64,000 nt of DNA from Rhizobium tumorigenes (GTDB lineage Bacteria > Pseudomonadota > Alphaproteobacteria > Rhizobiales > Rhizobiaceae): contig NZ_CP117255.1 of assembly GCF_003240565.2 (NCBI RefSeq), positions 496,001-560,000 of the forward strand. The letters run 5' to 3'. The notes beneath the pieces are model-generated. The model was given only the letters and a program-made list of their open reading frames with translations, was not told where the DNA came from and ran no database searches. The first letter of the stretch is position 1. Each line of letters begins with the position of its first letter. The translations under genes were made by a program, and so were the position numbers. Below are positions 29,509 through 39,040 of the stretch, piece by piece.

Positions 29509-29800
29509 GGTCGTCTACCGGCCCCTTGCCGAAGATGACCTGGTTGCAATCTATTCCTTTTTTGCGGATAAAAGTCCTCTTAGCGCAATCGCATTAATCC
29601 GGAGAATCCGGGCGCAATGCGCTACCTTGGAAACCATGGCAGAACGTGGACCACTGCGTGAGAGTTTGGGCTTAGGAGTTCGAATTTTCGTGATCGACAG
29701 GATGGTCACCGTCGCTTACCGGATCGAAGCCGGGCGCGTCCAGATAATGCGCGTTTTTTACGCCGGCCAAAACATTCCGGAAAATGTGGTTGACGATTAA
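29498..29800 (+). CDS. parE: ParE-type toxin
   Basis: A 100-residue RelE/ParE-fold toxin: VYRPLAEDDLVAIYSFFAD at the N-terminus and RIFVIDRMVTVAYRIEAGRVQIMRVFYAGQN at the C-terminus (key residues Y, R, V, R, V). ParE members inhibit DNA gyrase. GTG start overlaps parD by 11 bases in another frame. Complete-looking, without frameshift. Confidence 0.92.
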   Translation: MKLRVVYRPLAEDDLVAIYSFFADKSPLSAIALIRRIRAQCATLETMAERGPLRESLGLGVRIFVIDRMVTVAYRIEAGRVQIMRVFYAGQNIPENVVDD

Positions 29801-29936
29801 TGCCTGACGACATTTGCTACATTGCCCCACCGGTCACAATTCTTTGAAGAAAGTTCCGCTCCCCTGCCTTGTTCGCGGCACGGAGCCGTTATATCGCAGA
29901 TATCAACAGACGATCTTCTCTCAACACGGGTGATAT

Positions 29937-30632
29937 ATGCCGATGTCCGACATGCTTCTGACCAAACGCCATCTTCTCGGCGGTGCTGCCCTCGGCGCAT
30001 TCGCAATGGCGCTGGCCGCGACCGGTGCCGGCACCGCGGTTGCCGCAACTGCGCCCACGCCGGAAGGCACGGTCGACATGGCGCAGGCGCTGCAGCCCGG
30101 CAAGTCGCCCGATATGGCGGTGGGCGACCCGAACGCCAAGGTCAAGATCATCGAATACATGTCGACGACCTGCCCGCACTGTGCCCACTTTGCCGCGACC
30201 ACCTTCGATCCGATCAAGACAAAATATATCGACACCGGCAAGGTCTATTTCATCATCCGCGAATTCCCGATTGCCAGCCAGGACCAGGATCCGGCAGCCT
30301 ATGCCGCTTTCATGCTGGTACGCTGCGCCCCGAACGGCCCATCCGTGCCGCTGCTCGAGACATTCATGAAGCAGCAGATGCAGTGGGCTGGTCCCACGGT
30401 CACCGATGTTCGCGCTTCTCTGCTGCAAATCTCCAAAATCGCCGGTTTTACACAGGACAGCTTCGAAGCCTGCTTGAACAACGGCGCACTTGTGGATGAT
30501 ATAAATGCCGTGCGGGCTCGCGGCGTCACCTTCGGCGTCAACGGCACTCCCACCTTCCTGATCAACGGGAAGCGCTACTCCGGGGATATGTCGGTTGATT
30601 CTATGTCGGCCATCATCGACAGCATGCTCTGA
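29937..30632 (+). CDS. DsbA-family thiol-disulfide oxidoreductase
   Basis: A 231-residue exported protein: basic N-terminus and hydrophobic signal (about residues 11-36, ending AVAA), then a thioredoxin fold with active site CPHC in MSTTCPHCAHF (residues about 77-80) and the cis-Pro loop NGTPTFLING. It is in the DsbA/Com1-like group common upstream of smc in rhizobia. ATG at 29937 or 29943 are both possible. It forms disulfides in periplasmic proteins. Confidence 0.93.
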   Translation: MPMSDMLLTKRHLLGGAALGAFAMALAATGAGTAVAATAPTPEGTVDMAQALQPGKSPDMAVGDPNAKVKIIEYMSTTCPHCAHFAATTFDPIKTKYIDTGKVYFIIREFPIASQDQDPAAYAAFMLVRCAPNGPSVPLLETFMKQQMQWAGPTVTDVRASLLQISKIAGFTQDSFEACLNNGALVDDINAVRARGVTFGVNGTPTFLINGKRYSGDMSVDSMSAIIDSML

Positions 30633-30650
30633 CCCGCGCCACGTTCCAAT

Positions 30651-30687
30651 GACGGGCAGCGGCAGCAGTGCTGCGCCCGTCGTTTAT
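30651..30687 (+). terminator. Terminator after the DsbA-like gene
   Basis: GACGGGC pairs with GCCCGTC, and inside it GCAGCA pairs with TGCTGC, which makes a long near-continuous stem; it is followed by GTTTATT. It starts 18 bases past the stop codon. Confidence 0.65.
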
Positions 30688-30766
30688 TGCGAAAGGGGAA
30701 TGCTCTCGAGGGGGGGGCATGGCCGTTTGCCACGCGTTGGGACAACCCCGTTTGGCCGCCTTGTTT

Positions 30767-30910
30767 CCTCCCCTCATTCCTGTGCTCGTCACAGGAATCC
30801 AGCCAAGGCGCGTCTGCGCGTTGAGGGGACTCTCCCACAGCCCAATCCCCTCCCGCGCCCAAGGACTTGGGCGCACTGGATTCCCGTGACGAGCACAGGA
30901 ATGAGGGAGG
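30767..30910. repeat. Long palindromic intergenic repeat upstream of smc
   Basis: Arms of about 35 bases at 30767-30802 and 30876-30910 are inverted copies: CTCATTCCTGTGCTCGTCAC on the left matches GTGACGAGCACAGGAATGAG on the right, with one or two differences. Inside lies another perfect stem, GCGCCCAAG-GA-CTTGGGCGC (30855-30874). The GTGACGAGCACAGGAATGAG core is a sequence I recognise as a dispersed palindromic repeat of rhizobial intergenic regions. The whole 30633-31043 gap holds no convincing gene. Confidence 0.8.
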
Positions 30911-31043
30911 AGAGGGTGGCACCCTTTCATGTCCAATCGAGACCAGGCGCGCCAGCTTTCCGGCCTATCTCGCAGATGCGATCGCCTTACGGGCGACATG
31001 CCATTCGAGCTGGCAGAGGCGGGTACACCACCCCGACCTCGCA

Positions 31044-34000
31044 ATGAAATTCAACAAGCTCCGTCTCGTCGGCTTTAAGTCCTTCGTCGAACCCTCGGAA
31101 TTCGTCATCGAGGGCGGCTTGACGGGCGTTGTCGGGCCGAACGGCTGCGGCAAGTCCAATCTTGTCGAAGCCCTTCGCTGGGTAATGGGCGAGAATTCCT
31201 ACAAGAACATGCGCGCCTCCGGCATGGACGACGTGATCTTCTCCGGCTCCGGTCATCGTCCGGCACGCAATACGGCAGAAGTGGCGCTCTATCTCGACAA
31301 TGCCGACCGCACCGCGCCTGCCGCCTTCAACGACAGCGATGAAATCCAGATCACCCGCCGCATCGAGCGCGAGCAGGGCTCCGTTTACCGGATCAACGGC
31401 AAGGAAGCCCGCGCCAAGGATGTGCAGCTGCTGTTCGCCGATGCCTCGACCGGCGCGCGCTCTCCGTCGATGGTCGGCCAGGGGCGCATCGGCGAATTGA
31501 TCCAGGCCAAGCCCCAGGCACGCCGCCAGCTGCTCGAGGAAGCCGCCGGCATATCCGGGCTGCATTCCCGCCGCCACGAGGCCGAACTCCGCCTGCGCGC
31601 TGCCGAAACCAACCTTGAACGCCTTGACGACGTCACCACCCAGCTCGATAGCCAGATCGAGAGCCTGAAGCGTCAGGCCCGCCAGGCCAACCGCTTCAAG
31701 ATGCTGTCGGCCGACATCCGCGCTCGCGAGGCGCTGCTGCTGCATATTCGATGGGTGCAGGCCAAGCAGGCCGAGGGCGAGGGCGAAAGCGCCCTGAACC
31801 AGGCGACGGTCATTGTTGTGGAAAAGGCGCAGGCCCAGATGGAAGCGGCAAAGGCGCAAGCCGTCGCCAGTCTGAAAATGCCGGAGCTGCGCGAGGCCGA
31901 GGCCAAGGCTGCGGCCGCGCTGCAGCGTCTGCAGATCGCCCGCACCCAGCTGGAGGAAGACGTCGGCCGCATCCTGCGCCGTCGCGACGAACTGATGCGC
32001 AGGCTGGCCCAGCTCGGCGAAGACATCAAGCGCGAGGAACAGCTGGTGGTCGACAACGCCGCCATCCTGGAGCGCCTCGATGCCGAAGAGGCTGAGCTTT
32101 CCGACATGCTCGCCGATTCCGGCCGGTTTTCGGAGGAGAGCCGCACCGCATTCGAGGCTGCAGCCACGACGCTTGCCGAAAGCGAAGGGCTGTTCGCCCG
32201 GCTGACGGCGGAGCGCGCCGAGGCATCAGCCGTCCGCAACCAGCTGGAGCGCGCCATCCGCGATCTCGGCGACCGCAAGATGCGGCTCGAGCGGCAGATG
32301 GCCGACGCAAACGGCGAACTTGCAGCCATTGCTGAGAAGATGGCAAGCGTGCCGGATCCGGACGAGCGGCGCGAGCAGGTCGAGGCCGCCGAAATCGGTG
32401 TCGAGGATGCCGAAATTGCCGCCCAATCTGTCGAGGCGGCGCTGGCAGAAGCCCGCAGCACCGAGGCCATGGCCCGGCCTCCGGTGGAGCAGGCCCGCAC
32501 CCGCCTCAACGCTCTCGAAACCGAGGCCCGTACCATTGCCCGCATGCTCGATGGCGGCGGCGCTGCTGGCGGTTTTCCGCCGGTTGCCGACGATATCAGC
32601 GTCGATCGCGGCTTCGAGACGGCGCTGGGGGCGGCGCTGGGGGACGACCTCGACACGCCGCTCGACCCTGACGCGCCGGCCCACTGGTCTGACAACGGCG
32701 ATGGCTCCAACGATCCTGAGTTGCCTGAAGGCGCAACCCCGCTGACTGCCCATGTAGGCGCACCATCGGCTCTGAAACGCCGGCTCCGGCAGATCGGCCT
32801 CGTCGCCGGCGGAGATGCCGTGCGGCTGATGGCAGTTCTCAAACCCGGCCAGCGGCTGGTCACCCGCGAAGGCGCTGTTTTCCGCTGGGACGGCCACATC
32901 ACCGGTGCCGATGCGCCGAGCGCTGCAGCCCTGAGGCTCGCCCAGCGAAACAGGCTTGCCGAGTTGCAGGCGGAAGTCGAGCTCGCCGCCGAGATCCTCG
33001 CGGAAGCCGAGGCGCTGTTGGCGGCTGCAGCCGACGCCATCCGCGCGGAGGAGCGTCGCCTGGCTGAAGCCCGGGAACGTAGTCGCATCCTGGCACGTCA
33101 GCTTTCGGATGCCCGCGAGGCATTGGCAGCAGCAGAGCGCGCTTCTGGCGATCTCATTCGCCGTCGCGACGTTCTCAATGAGGCCGTGAGCCAGCTGACG
33201 GCGCAGATCGAGGATCTGGCGATACAGGACGAGAATGCCCGGATCGAGATCGAGGATGCACCCGACCTCACCGTCATCGACGCGCAATTGCGCGACCAGC
33301 AGGCGACTGTTGCGACTGACCGTGGCGTGCTGGCCGAGGCCCGCGCCCGCTACGAAGGCCTTAACCGCGAGAACGAGGCACGCCAGCGTCGGCTGATAGC
33401 GATCGGTCGGGAACGCGAGACCTGGTGCCAGCGCGTGGCGAGCGCCGACGGCCACATCCAGACGCTGCGCGACCGCGAATCTGAGGCCCGCGAGGAAGCC
33501 GCCGAACTGGAGCTTGCGCCCGATGAGTTCGACGACAAGCGCCGGGCGCTGATGAGCGAATTGCAGAAGATGGAGGAGGTCAGGCGCGGGGCTGCCGACC
33601 GCCTGACTGAAGCCGACATTATCCAGCGCGAGGCCGACAAGCAGGCGACGACGGCGCTCTCTGAGCTTGCTGAAAGCCGAGAGCGGCGTGGCCGGGCCGA
33701 GGAACGGCTGATGTCTGCCCGCGAGAGGCGGCTGGAAAGCGAAGCCCGGATCCGCGAGGCCCTCAACGTCGCCCCGCACGAGGCGCTGCGCATCGCCGGC
33801 AACCCGACCGGAGGCGAGCCGGACCTGCGCGAAGTCGAGCGCGAGCTGGACCGGCTGAAGATCGAGCGCGAGAGGCTGGGCGCCGTCAACCTGCGGGCCG
33901 AGGAAGAAAGCAAGGAGCTCAGCGACAAGCTGGCAGCGCTGATCAAGGAGCGCGACGATATCATCGACGCCATCCGCAAGCTGCGCGGCGCTATCCAGAG

Positions 34001-34502
34001 CCTCAACCGCGAAGGCCGCGAACGGCTGATCGCTGCCTTCGATATCGTCAATGTCCAGTTCCAGAGGCTCTTCACCCATCTGTTCGGCGGCGGCACGGCT
34101 GAGCTGCAGCTAATCGAATCCGACGATCCCCTCGAGGCCGGCCTCGAGATCCTCGCCCGCCCGCCCGGCAAGAAGCCGCAGACCATGACGCTGCTGTCTG
34201 GCGGCGAACAGGCACTGACGGCGATGGCCCTGATCTTCGCCGTCTTTCTGACGAACCCCGCACCGATCTGCGTGCTAGACGAGGTCGATGCCCCACTCGA
34301 CGACCATAATGTAGAGCGTTACTGCAACTTGATGGACGAGATGTCCGCCTCGACAGACACCCGCTTCGTGGTCATCACCCACAATCCCATCACCATGGCC
34401 CGCATGGACCGCCTCTTCGGCGTCACCATGGCCGAACAAGGCGTCTCCCAACTCGTCTCCGTCGACCTGCAAACCGCCGAGCGGCTGCGGGAAAGCGCTT
34501 GA
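31044..34502 (+). CDS. smc: Chromosome segregation/condensation protein SMC
   Basis: Structural maintenance of chromosomes ATPase, 1152 residues, a typical length. Walker A is GPNGCGKSN near residue 33, the ABC signature is LLSGGEQAL near 1050, and Walker B is CVLDEVDAPLDD. Two long coiled coils (about 170-500 and 670-1000) flank a hinge with Gly-rich centre (about 510-620). ATG 31044 begins MKFNKLRLVGFKSFVEP, the standard SMC start; the frame stays open upstream but only through repeat DNA. Confidence 0.97.
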   Translation: MKFNKLRLVGFKSFVEPSEFVIEGGLTGVVGPNGCGKSNLVEALRWVMGENSYKNMRASGMDDVIFSGSGHRPARNTAEVALYLDNADRTAPAAFNDSDEIQITRRIEREQGSVYRINGKEARAKDVQLLFADASTGARSPSMVGQGRIGELIQAKPQARRQLLEEAAGISGLHSRRHEAELRLRAAETNLERLDDVTTQLDSQIESLKRQARQANRFKMLSADIRAREALLLHIRWVQAKQAEGEGESALNQATVIVVEKAQAQMEAAKAQAVASLKMPELREAEAKAAAALQRLQIARTQLEEDVGRILRRRDELMRRLAQLGEDIKREEQLVVDNAAILERLDAEEAELSDMLADSGRFSEESRTAFEAAATTLAESEGLFARLTAERAEASAVRNQLERAIRDLGDRKMRLERQMADANGELAAIAEKMASVPDPDERREQVEAAEIGVEDAEIAAQSVEAALAEARSTEAMARPPVEQARTRLNALETEARTIARMLDGGGAAGGFPPVADDISVDRGFETALGAALGDDLDTPLDPDAPAHWSDNGDGSNDPELPEGATPLTAHVGAPSALKRRLRQIGLVAGGDAVRLMAVLKPGQRLVTREGAVFRWDGHITGADAPSAAALRLAQRNRLAELQAEVELAAEILAEAEALLAAAADAIRAEERRLAEARERSRILARQLSDAREALAAAERASGDLIRRRDVLNEAVSQLTAQIEDLAIQDENARIEIEDAPDLTVIDAQLRDQQATVATDRGVLAEARARYEGLNRENEARQRRLIAIGRERETWCQRVASADGHIQTLRDRESEAREEAAELELAPDEFDDKRRALMSELQKMEEVRRGAADRLTEADIIQREADKQATTALSELAESRERRGRAEERLMSARERRLESEARIREALNVAPHEALRIAGNPTGGEPDLREVERELDRLKIERERLGAVNLRAEEESKELSDKLAALIKERDDIIDAIRKLRGAIQSLNREGRERLIAAFDIVNVQFQRLFTHLFGGGTAELQLIESDDPLEAGLEILARPPGKKPQTMTLLSGGEQALTAMALIFAVFLTNPAPICVLDEVDAPLDDHNVERYCNLMDEMSASTDTRFVVITHNPITMARMDRLFGVTMAEQGVSQLVSVDLQTAERLRESA

Positions 34503-34585
34503 GCCTGCGCATTGCATTTCCCAGTACGGGGAATTGCCGGCGAGACTACCAGGACAACACTCCGCAAGACTGTCGCGACGAACTC

Positions 34586-35281
34586 TCAAAGCTCGAGATG
34601 GGGTGTCCACCCGGCGATCCACAGCGCCCGCAGTCGGTCGCCATCATTTTTGAAGTGGTTTCCGGTCGGGCTGCAGAGTGCCACGCGGTCGGCGCGGAAG
34701 TTGCGGATTGCCTGACGCAATTCACACCAGCCGACGATGACCGCAACCTCTGAATAGTAAATCAGCGCGAGTGGCCGTATTGTCCGGGTCGTTGTCGATT
34801 GGTGTTCGTCACAATAGTCGATCGCCAGTTTTTCTTCATCGCGGATGGCGCGCCGGACGATCCCGAAATCGGCGGCTTCAGGAGCGGGGGTGATGCTGCC
34901 CCATGCATGCAGCGCCTGTGAGGAAAAGGCCTGACGCATCGGCGGCGGAACAGCGGCAGCAATCTTGGCGACCACCTGTGCGGAGGCTTTCCTCAATTCC
35001 AGGTCGCCGGTCCGCTCTATCAAAGCCATGCCGAGCACGATCGCCTCGATTTCTTCGGCCGTGAACATCAGCGGCGGCAGGTGAAATCCCGGCCTGAGGA
35101 TGTAGCCGAGGCCGCGTTCGCCCTCGACCGGCACACGCATTGCCTGAAGCGCTGCAATGTCGCGGTAGATCGAGCGTTGGGTGACCTCCAGTCGAGCGCC
35201 CATAGACGCCGCTGTGACAGGTGCTCTGGCGAGCCTCAAGATCTGGATGATTTCAAACAGTCTCGACGCCTTGCGCACCAC
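34586..35281 (-). CDS. WYL-domain transcriptional regulator (YafY type)
   Basis: A 231-residue regulator: N-terminal HTH_11 (FEIIQILRLARAPVTAASMG, then VTQRSIYRDIAALQAM) and a WYL ligand-binding domain in the C-terminal half (TTRTIRPLALIYYSEVAVIVGWCELR; the usual W-Y-L residues are replaced in part). The start is one of two adjacent GTG codons (35281, 35278). It is divergent from the lysE-type exporter gene, which it may control. Confidence 0.9.
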   Translation of the reverse strand: MVRKASRLFEIIQILRLARAPVTAASMGARLEVTQRSIYRDIAALQAMRVPVEGERGLGYILRPGFHLPPLMFTAEEIEAIVLGMALIERTGDLELRKASAQVVAKIAAAVPPPMRQAFSSQALHAWGSITPAPEAADFGIVRRAIRDEEKLAIDYCDEHQSTTTRTIRPLALIYYSEVAVIVGWCELRQAIRNFRADRVALCSPTGNHFKNDGDRLRALWIAGWTPHLEL

Positions 35282-35401
35282 GTTCGCCTCATCACAACTG
35301 ACACATCGCTGTCAGTTGGTGTTCTGTATAGCACGGCCGAACACCATGAGAACCGCCGAGTTCCAAAGGTGAACGAACGGACAGCGCGAGACGTAACTGA
35401 C

Positions 35402-36037
35402 ATGAACTACGATCAAAATCTCTGGCTGTTTTTCATTCTGCTGACAGGTATCATTGCTGTTCCCGGCATGGATATGGTTTTCGTGCTTGCCAATGCACTC
35501 ACGGGAGGACGAAGGGCTGGCCTTGCGGCAACCTTCGGCATGATGGTTGGCGGTGTCTGTCATACGCTGTTCGGCACCGTGGCGGTCGCTGGTCTGAGCG
35601 CAGTGCTGCCTGCTGTTTCCGGGCCGATGGTGATGATCGGGGCTGCCTATATGATCTGGATTGGTATCACGCTCGTTCGCAGCGCCATCGTGGTCGACGA
35701 TATCGAGGGACGGGGGCCGAATTCTTTGGCAAAGGTGTTTCTCCAAGCCGTCGTCACGTGTCTCCTCAATCCGAAGGCGTGGCTTTTCATTCTCGCGGTC
35801 TATCCTCAGTTCATGAAGCCGGCCTATGGCCCGCTATGGTCGCAAGCTGTTGTGATGGGCGCCATGACGATCCTTGTGCAGCTTGTCATTTATGGCGGCC
35901 TTGCATCTGCCGCCGTGCTCGGGCGGGATCGTATCGTGTCAAATCCCCGCGTTACGATCTGGCTTGGCAGGGTCTCCGGCATCTGCCTCGTAGCAATTGC
36001 ATCGTTCGTTCTGGTAAGGGGATGGAAGGCTCTTTGA
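35402..36037 (+). CDS. LysE/RhtB-family exporter
   Basis: A 211-residue inner-membrane protein with five to six hydrophobic helices. The family pattern is visible as LTGIIAVPGMDMVFVLANALTGG at the N-terminus (P, G, D, M, G positions), GAAYMIWIGITLVRS, and LLNPKAWLFILAVYPQF. LysE/RhtB members export amino acids or small metabolites. ATG 35402 lies 120 bases from the divergent WYL gene start. Confidence 0.93.
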   Translation: MNYDQNLWLFFILLTGIIAVPGMDMVFVLANALTGGRRAGLAATFGMMVGGVCHTLFGTVAVAGLSAVLPAVSGPMVMIGAAYMIWIGITLVRSAIVVDDIEGRGPNSLAKVFLQAVVTCLLNPKAWLFILAVYPQFMKPAYGPLWSQAVVMGAMTILVQLVIYGGLASAAVLGRDRIVSNPRVTIWLGRVSGICLVAIASFVLVRGWKAL

Positions 36038-36585
36038 CAGCTGCAGGCCCGGTCTCACTCAGAGCCGATATCCCTGAGTGTTGGGCCACTGAGTGAGATG
36101 GAACCGTTTTGCCGTTGGACCGTTATCTTTTCAGCAGTTGACCTCTGCTTCAAAACAACCGGTTTCCCCTGACCGGTCGCAAAAGCCTCGCAGTAGCGGT
36201 AAGCCGTTCTGGGAGGCTTTTTTTATCGCGAGTTTACCGATGAAGTTTGCTGACCATTGGAAGCTCGACTGAGTGTTCGATCGCGAACCGGGTGACCCGT
36301 CCGACAGTAAGTTGGCCGCAGTGGTCGATGGCGAGCCTAAACGGGCCGCAGCCATGGCGGTGTCGCATCCGATGACCTGCCAGCCTAAGTCGCCTTGCCT
36401 GCGCGTCTCGGACATTCCATCCTCCACAGCCCGGTAAAGTTCCCAATCACATACGGAACTCAGCGCGCTGCAGGTTCCGTGAGTGTGTACGGCTTGAAAG
36501 GTCATGACCGTCGACTAGTTGAGTGCGCACCGGCTTTGCTTCCAATCCGTGTCAGCCTCCCAGAAAAGAATAAAGGAACGGCAAC
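36038..36585. other. Non-coding region ahead of the glycan operon
   Basis: About 550 bases without a convincing gene; a leftward open frame of 124 codons here has no family resemblance and no Shine-Dalgarno sequence. It contains an intrinsic terminator at 36181-36223 and should contain the promoter of the downstream operon. The 100 bases before the terminator include a short inverted repeat ACCGGT...ACCGGT, and could belong to a small RNA. Confidence 0.55.
36181..36223 (+). terminator. Strong intrinsic terminator
   Basis: AAAAGCCTC (36181-36189) pairs with GAGGCTTTT (36213-36221), and the T run extends to seven T. The 23-base middle contains a secondary stem (AGCGG/CCGTT). It is about 145 bases beyond the lysE-type gene, so it may end that transcript or a small RNA encoded just before it. 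Confidence 0.8.
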
Positions 36586-37758
36586 ATGAGACCCAGACGT
36601 CTCGTCGTCATTAGTGACTTTCAGGGTGGCGATTATTTTGATGGTGCTGTTCCCACGGTTGCTGAATTCTACGAGCAGTGGATTGAGGGAAGACGTGGGG
36701 AAAGTCCCGGAACTACCTCTCGGCAGGATAAGGTCGAGGTAGGGGGCGGCTATATCGAGCGGCTGCCGCTTGCGGCGATGAGAGCCGAACTTGTAGATTG
36801 CGCGGAGGTTTGGACCCACTGGCGCGGGGAAACGCCACCGCTCGACAGGGCCGATGCGGCCAGCCCCTGGCTCACCCGCCGCGCCTTCCGGCTGAATGGT
36901 CCTGATGCGCCGTTCGCATCGAATGACATGCTCGCCCATATACAAGCCTTCGGGCCGCCGGAAATCCTGTGCGTCTGGGGTCTCGGTGTCAGTGAAGAAA
37001 TCCTTCTCGCATGTTCCGACAGTTTCAAGATCTACAATTCCATAGATGCGCCGGCCCTGCGTATTCCCCCTGAGGTGAGTCGCCATTTCGACCTCGTTCT
37101 GACGGGCGCTGACTGGCAGTCCGAGGCGGTGCGTGCCCGCCATCCCGATATGAAGACCGTGATCATGCCGGTCGGTCCCGAATTCGCATCCGATCTGACG
37201 TTTCGGCCCTTGGACCTGCCGAAGATGTATGACGTCATCTATGTCGCGGCCGCACAAGCCTACAAGCGCCACGATATCCTGTTCGATGCGCTGGAGAGGA
37301 TGCCGCGCAGCATACGTGCGCTCTGCGTCTTCGGCTATGGCGAACTGGTAGACGAATTGCGCCAACGGGCCGAAGCATCGGGTTTGAACGTCGACTTCGT
37401 CGGGCCGCCCGGCGTGGACTTCGAGGAGGTCAACCGCTTGATGAACCAGTCACGCATGGGCGTCGTCTGTGGCATCGATGACGGGGCGCCCGCCATACTC
37501 ACGGAATATATGCTGGCCGGCATTCCGGTTTTGGCCAACGACGCGCTCAGTTGCGGCTTGCAGTACATCACAGATTTGACAGGGGCGACCGCCAGTTCCG
37601 TACGGTTTCACGAGGGAATCTCGGAGATGCTGGCGCGACTGGATACCTTCACCCCGCGCGAAATTGTCCAGGCAAACTGGACATGGCCTCACACCATCAG
37701 GAGGCTTGTCCCGTTTCTTCATAAATATGAGAGGGCGGCTTTGAACGGGTGGAACTAA
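36586..37758 (+). CDS. GT-B glycosyltransferase, first gene of glycan operon
   Basis: A 390-residue protein with a C-terminal Rossmann half typical of GT4/GT1-type glycosyltransferases: YVAAAQAYKRHDILFDAL, then VDFVGPP, and the donor-binding loop DDGAPAILTEYMLAGIPVLAN (E and E positions are kept, residues about 305-325). The N-terminal half is divergent. It has no transmembrane segments. A strong AAAGGAA Shine-Dalgarno sequence precedes the ATG. It is followed after 46 bases by a second glycosyltransferase gene. Sugar donor and acceptor are unknown. Confidence 0.87.
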   Translation: MRPRRLVVISDFQGGDYFDGAVPTVAEFYEQWIEGRRGESPGTTSRQDKVEVGGGYIERLPLAAMRAELVDCAEVWTHWRGETPPLDRADAASPWLTRRAFRLNGPDAPFASNDMLAHIQAFGPPEILCVWGLGVSEEILLACSDSFKIYNSIDAPALRIPPEVSRHFDLVLTGADWQSEAVRARHPDMKTVIMPVGPEFASDLTFRPLDLPKMYDVIYVAAAQAYKRHDILFDALERMPRSIRALCVFGYGELVDELRQRAEASGLNVDFVGPPGVDFEEVNRLMNQSRMGVVCGIDDGAPAILTEYMLAGIPVLANDALSCGLQYITDLTGATASSVRFHEGISEMLARLDTFTPREIVQANWTWPHTIRRLVPFLHKYERAALNGWN

Positions 37759-37804
37759 GCAATTTCTAGCTGGTTGCAGGTTTCACTACTCAAAGAGGAA
37801 CCCC

Positions 37805-39037
37805 ATGAACCTGCTGAATCCCAATTCGCACACGTCGGAATCCCGCGACCTTACGGGCCCGCTTGTCTGTTTTTCTCATCTGCGGTGGGATTTCGTTCTG
37901 CAACGACCGCAGCATCTGATGCAGCGATTTTCGCAGCATCGGCAGGTTTTCTTTTTCGAGGAATATATCCCTACCGACCATCACCTGGCCTACCTCGAGA
38001 TTCACCCGTTCTCGGGCACCACTGTCAAGTCGGTGCGGCCGAGGATCCCTCACTGGTGGAGCGAGACCGACCGTCAGGAGGCGCTCGGCCACCTGCTCGA
38101 TGAACTCCTCGAACTTCATGGCGGGGGGAAGCCCATTTTCTGGTACTACACCCCGCTGATGTATGCCTTTTCCGCGCATGTCGACACTGCAGCCGTGGTT
38201 TACGACTGCATGGACGAGCTCGCCAATTTCAGATTTGCGCCGCTGCAGCTCAAAGATGCCGAAATGGAGCTGATGGCGCGCGCGGATATGGTGTTCACCG
38301 GCGGAGTCAGCCTTTACGAGGCAAAGCGTCATAAGCATAGAAACATCCATGCCTTTCCCTCGAGTGTCGATATCGAGCATTTTCGCGCCACTCGCGACGG
38401 CGTTGCGGAACCGGCAGACCAGGCCGGTATAAAAGGGCGGAAGCTCGGCTACTACGGGGTAATCGATGAGAGGCTCGATATGCAACTCGTCGCCGCAGTT
38501 GCCCAGGCGCGGCCCGATCTCTCGCTTATATTTCTTGGTCCTGTCGTCAAGATTTCGCAGGAGGATCTGCCACGCGCCCCGAATATCCACTATCTCGGGC
38601 TTAAATCCTATGCCGACCTGCCGGCATATCTCTCCGGTTGGGACGTCGCCCTTATGCCGTTTGCTCTCAATGAGGCGACGCGCTTCATCAGCCCGACGAA
38701 AACGCCGGAGTATCTCGCGTCGGGTCGACCAGTCGTGAGCACGCGGGTCATCGATGTCGTTCGTACCTACGAGGACGTCAAGGGTGTGTTTCTCGCCTCA
38801 GGTGTGGGGGACTTCGTTGGCGCTTGCGATAGGGCAATCGCGTTGGCCGATGGAGGCACCGAGTGGCTGCGGGACGTGGACGCGATGCTGATGCGTTCCT
38901 CCTGGGACAAGACTTTCAATCTTATGTCGGACATCCTCGCCCGATCGCTTATCGGCAGCGCGGGCGCGCCTGCTCGCCTCTTCACGCATCATGCCTTCGC
39001 AGAAGACATCAGCTCGACAGCTACGGTCAGGGGGTAG
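37805..39037 (+). CDS. Glycosyltransferase (RWDFVxQRPQHL family)
   Basis: A 410-residue GT-B glycosyltransferase. The N-terminal block HLRWDFVLQRPQHLMQRF is a hallmark of a bacterial group seen in exopolysaccharide-type clusters. Further family blocks are VYDCMDELANF, FPSSVDIEHF, GYYGVIDERLD and the C-terminal SPTKTPEYLASGRPVVSTR. It is soluble by appearance. It is followed after only three bases by the triple-fusion gene. Function in the pathway is transfer of a sugar, kind unknown. Confidence 0.9.
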   Translation: MNLLNPNSHTSESRDLTGPLVCFSHLRWDFVLQRPQHLMQRFSQHRQVFFFEEYIPTDHHLAYLEIHPFSGTTVKSVRPRIPHWWSETDRQEALGHLLDELLELHGGGKPIFWYYTPLMYAFSAHVDTAAVVYDCMDELANFRFAPLQLKDAEMELMARADMVFTGGVSLYEAKRHKHRNIHAFPSSVDIEHFRATRDGVAEPADQAGIKGRKLGYYGVIDERLDMQLVAAVAQARPDLSLIFLGPVVKISQEDLPRAPNIHYLGLKSYADLPAYLSGWDVALMPFALNEATRFISPTKTPEYLASGRPVVSTRVIDVVRTYEDVKGVFLASGVGDFVGACDRAIALADGGTEWLRDVDAMLMRSSWDKTFNLMSDILARSLIGSAGAPARLFTHHAFAEDISSTATVRG

Positions 39038-39040
39038 CTG

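Noticed and set aside
30867..31043. N-terminal extension of smc by 59 codons
   Set aside because: The added part is encoded by the palindromic repeat, and the family N-terminus begins at 31044.
31673..34079. Leftward open frames of 471 and 617 codons
   Set aside because: Both mirror the smc coiled-coil region; repetitive Ser/Arg or Gly/Val composition reflects codon bias of smc.
36131..36505. Leftward open frame of 124 codons before the glycan operon
   Set aside because: No Shine-Dalgarno sequence, unusual composition, and it crosses the strong terminator at 36181-36223.
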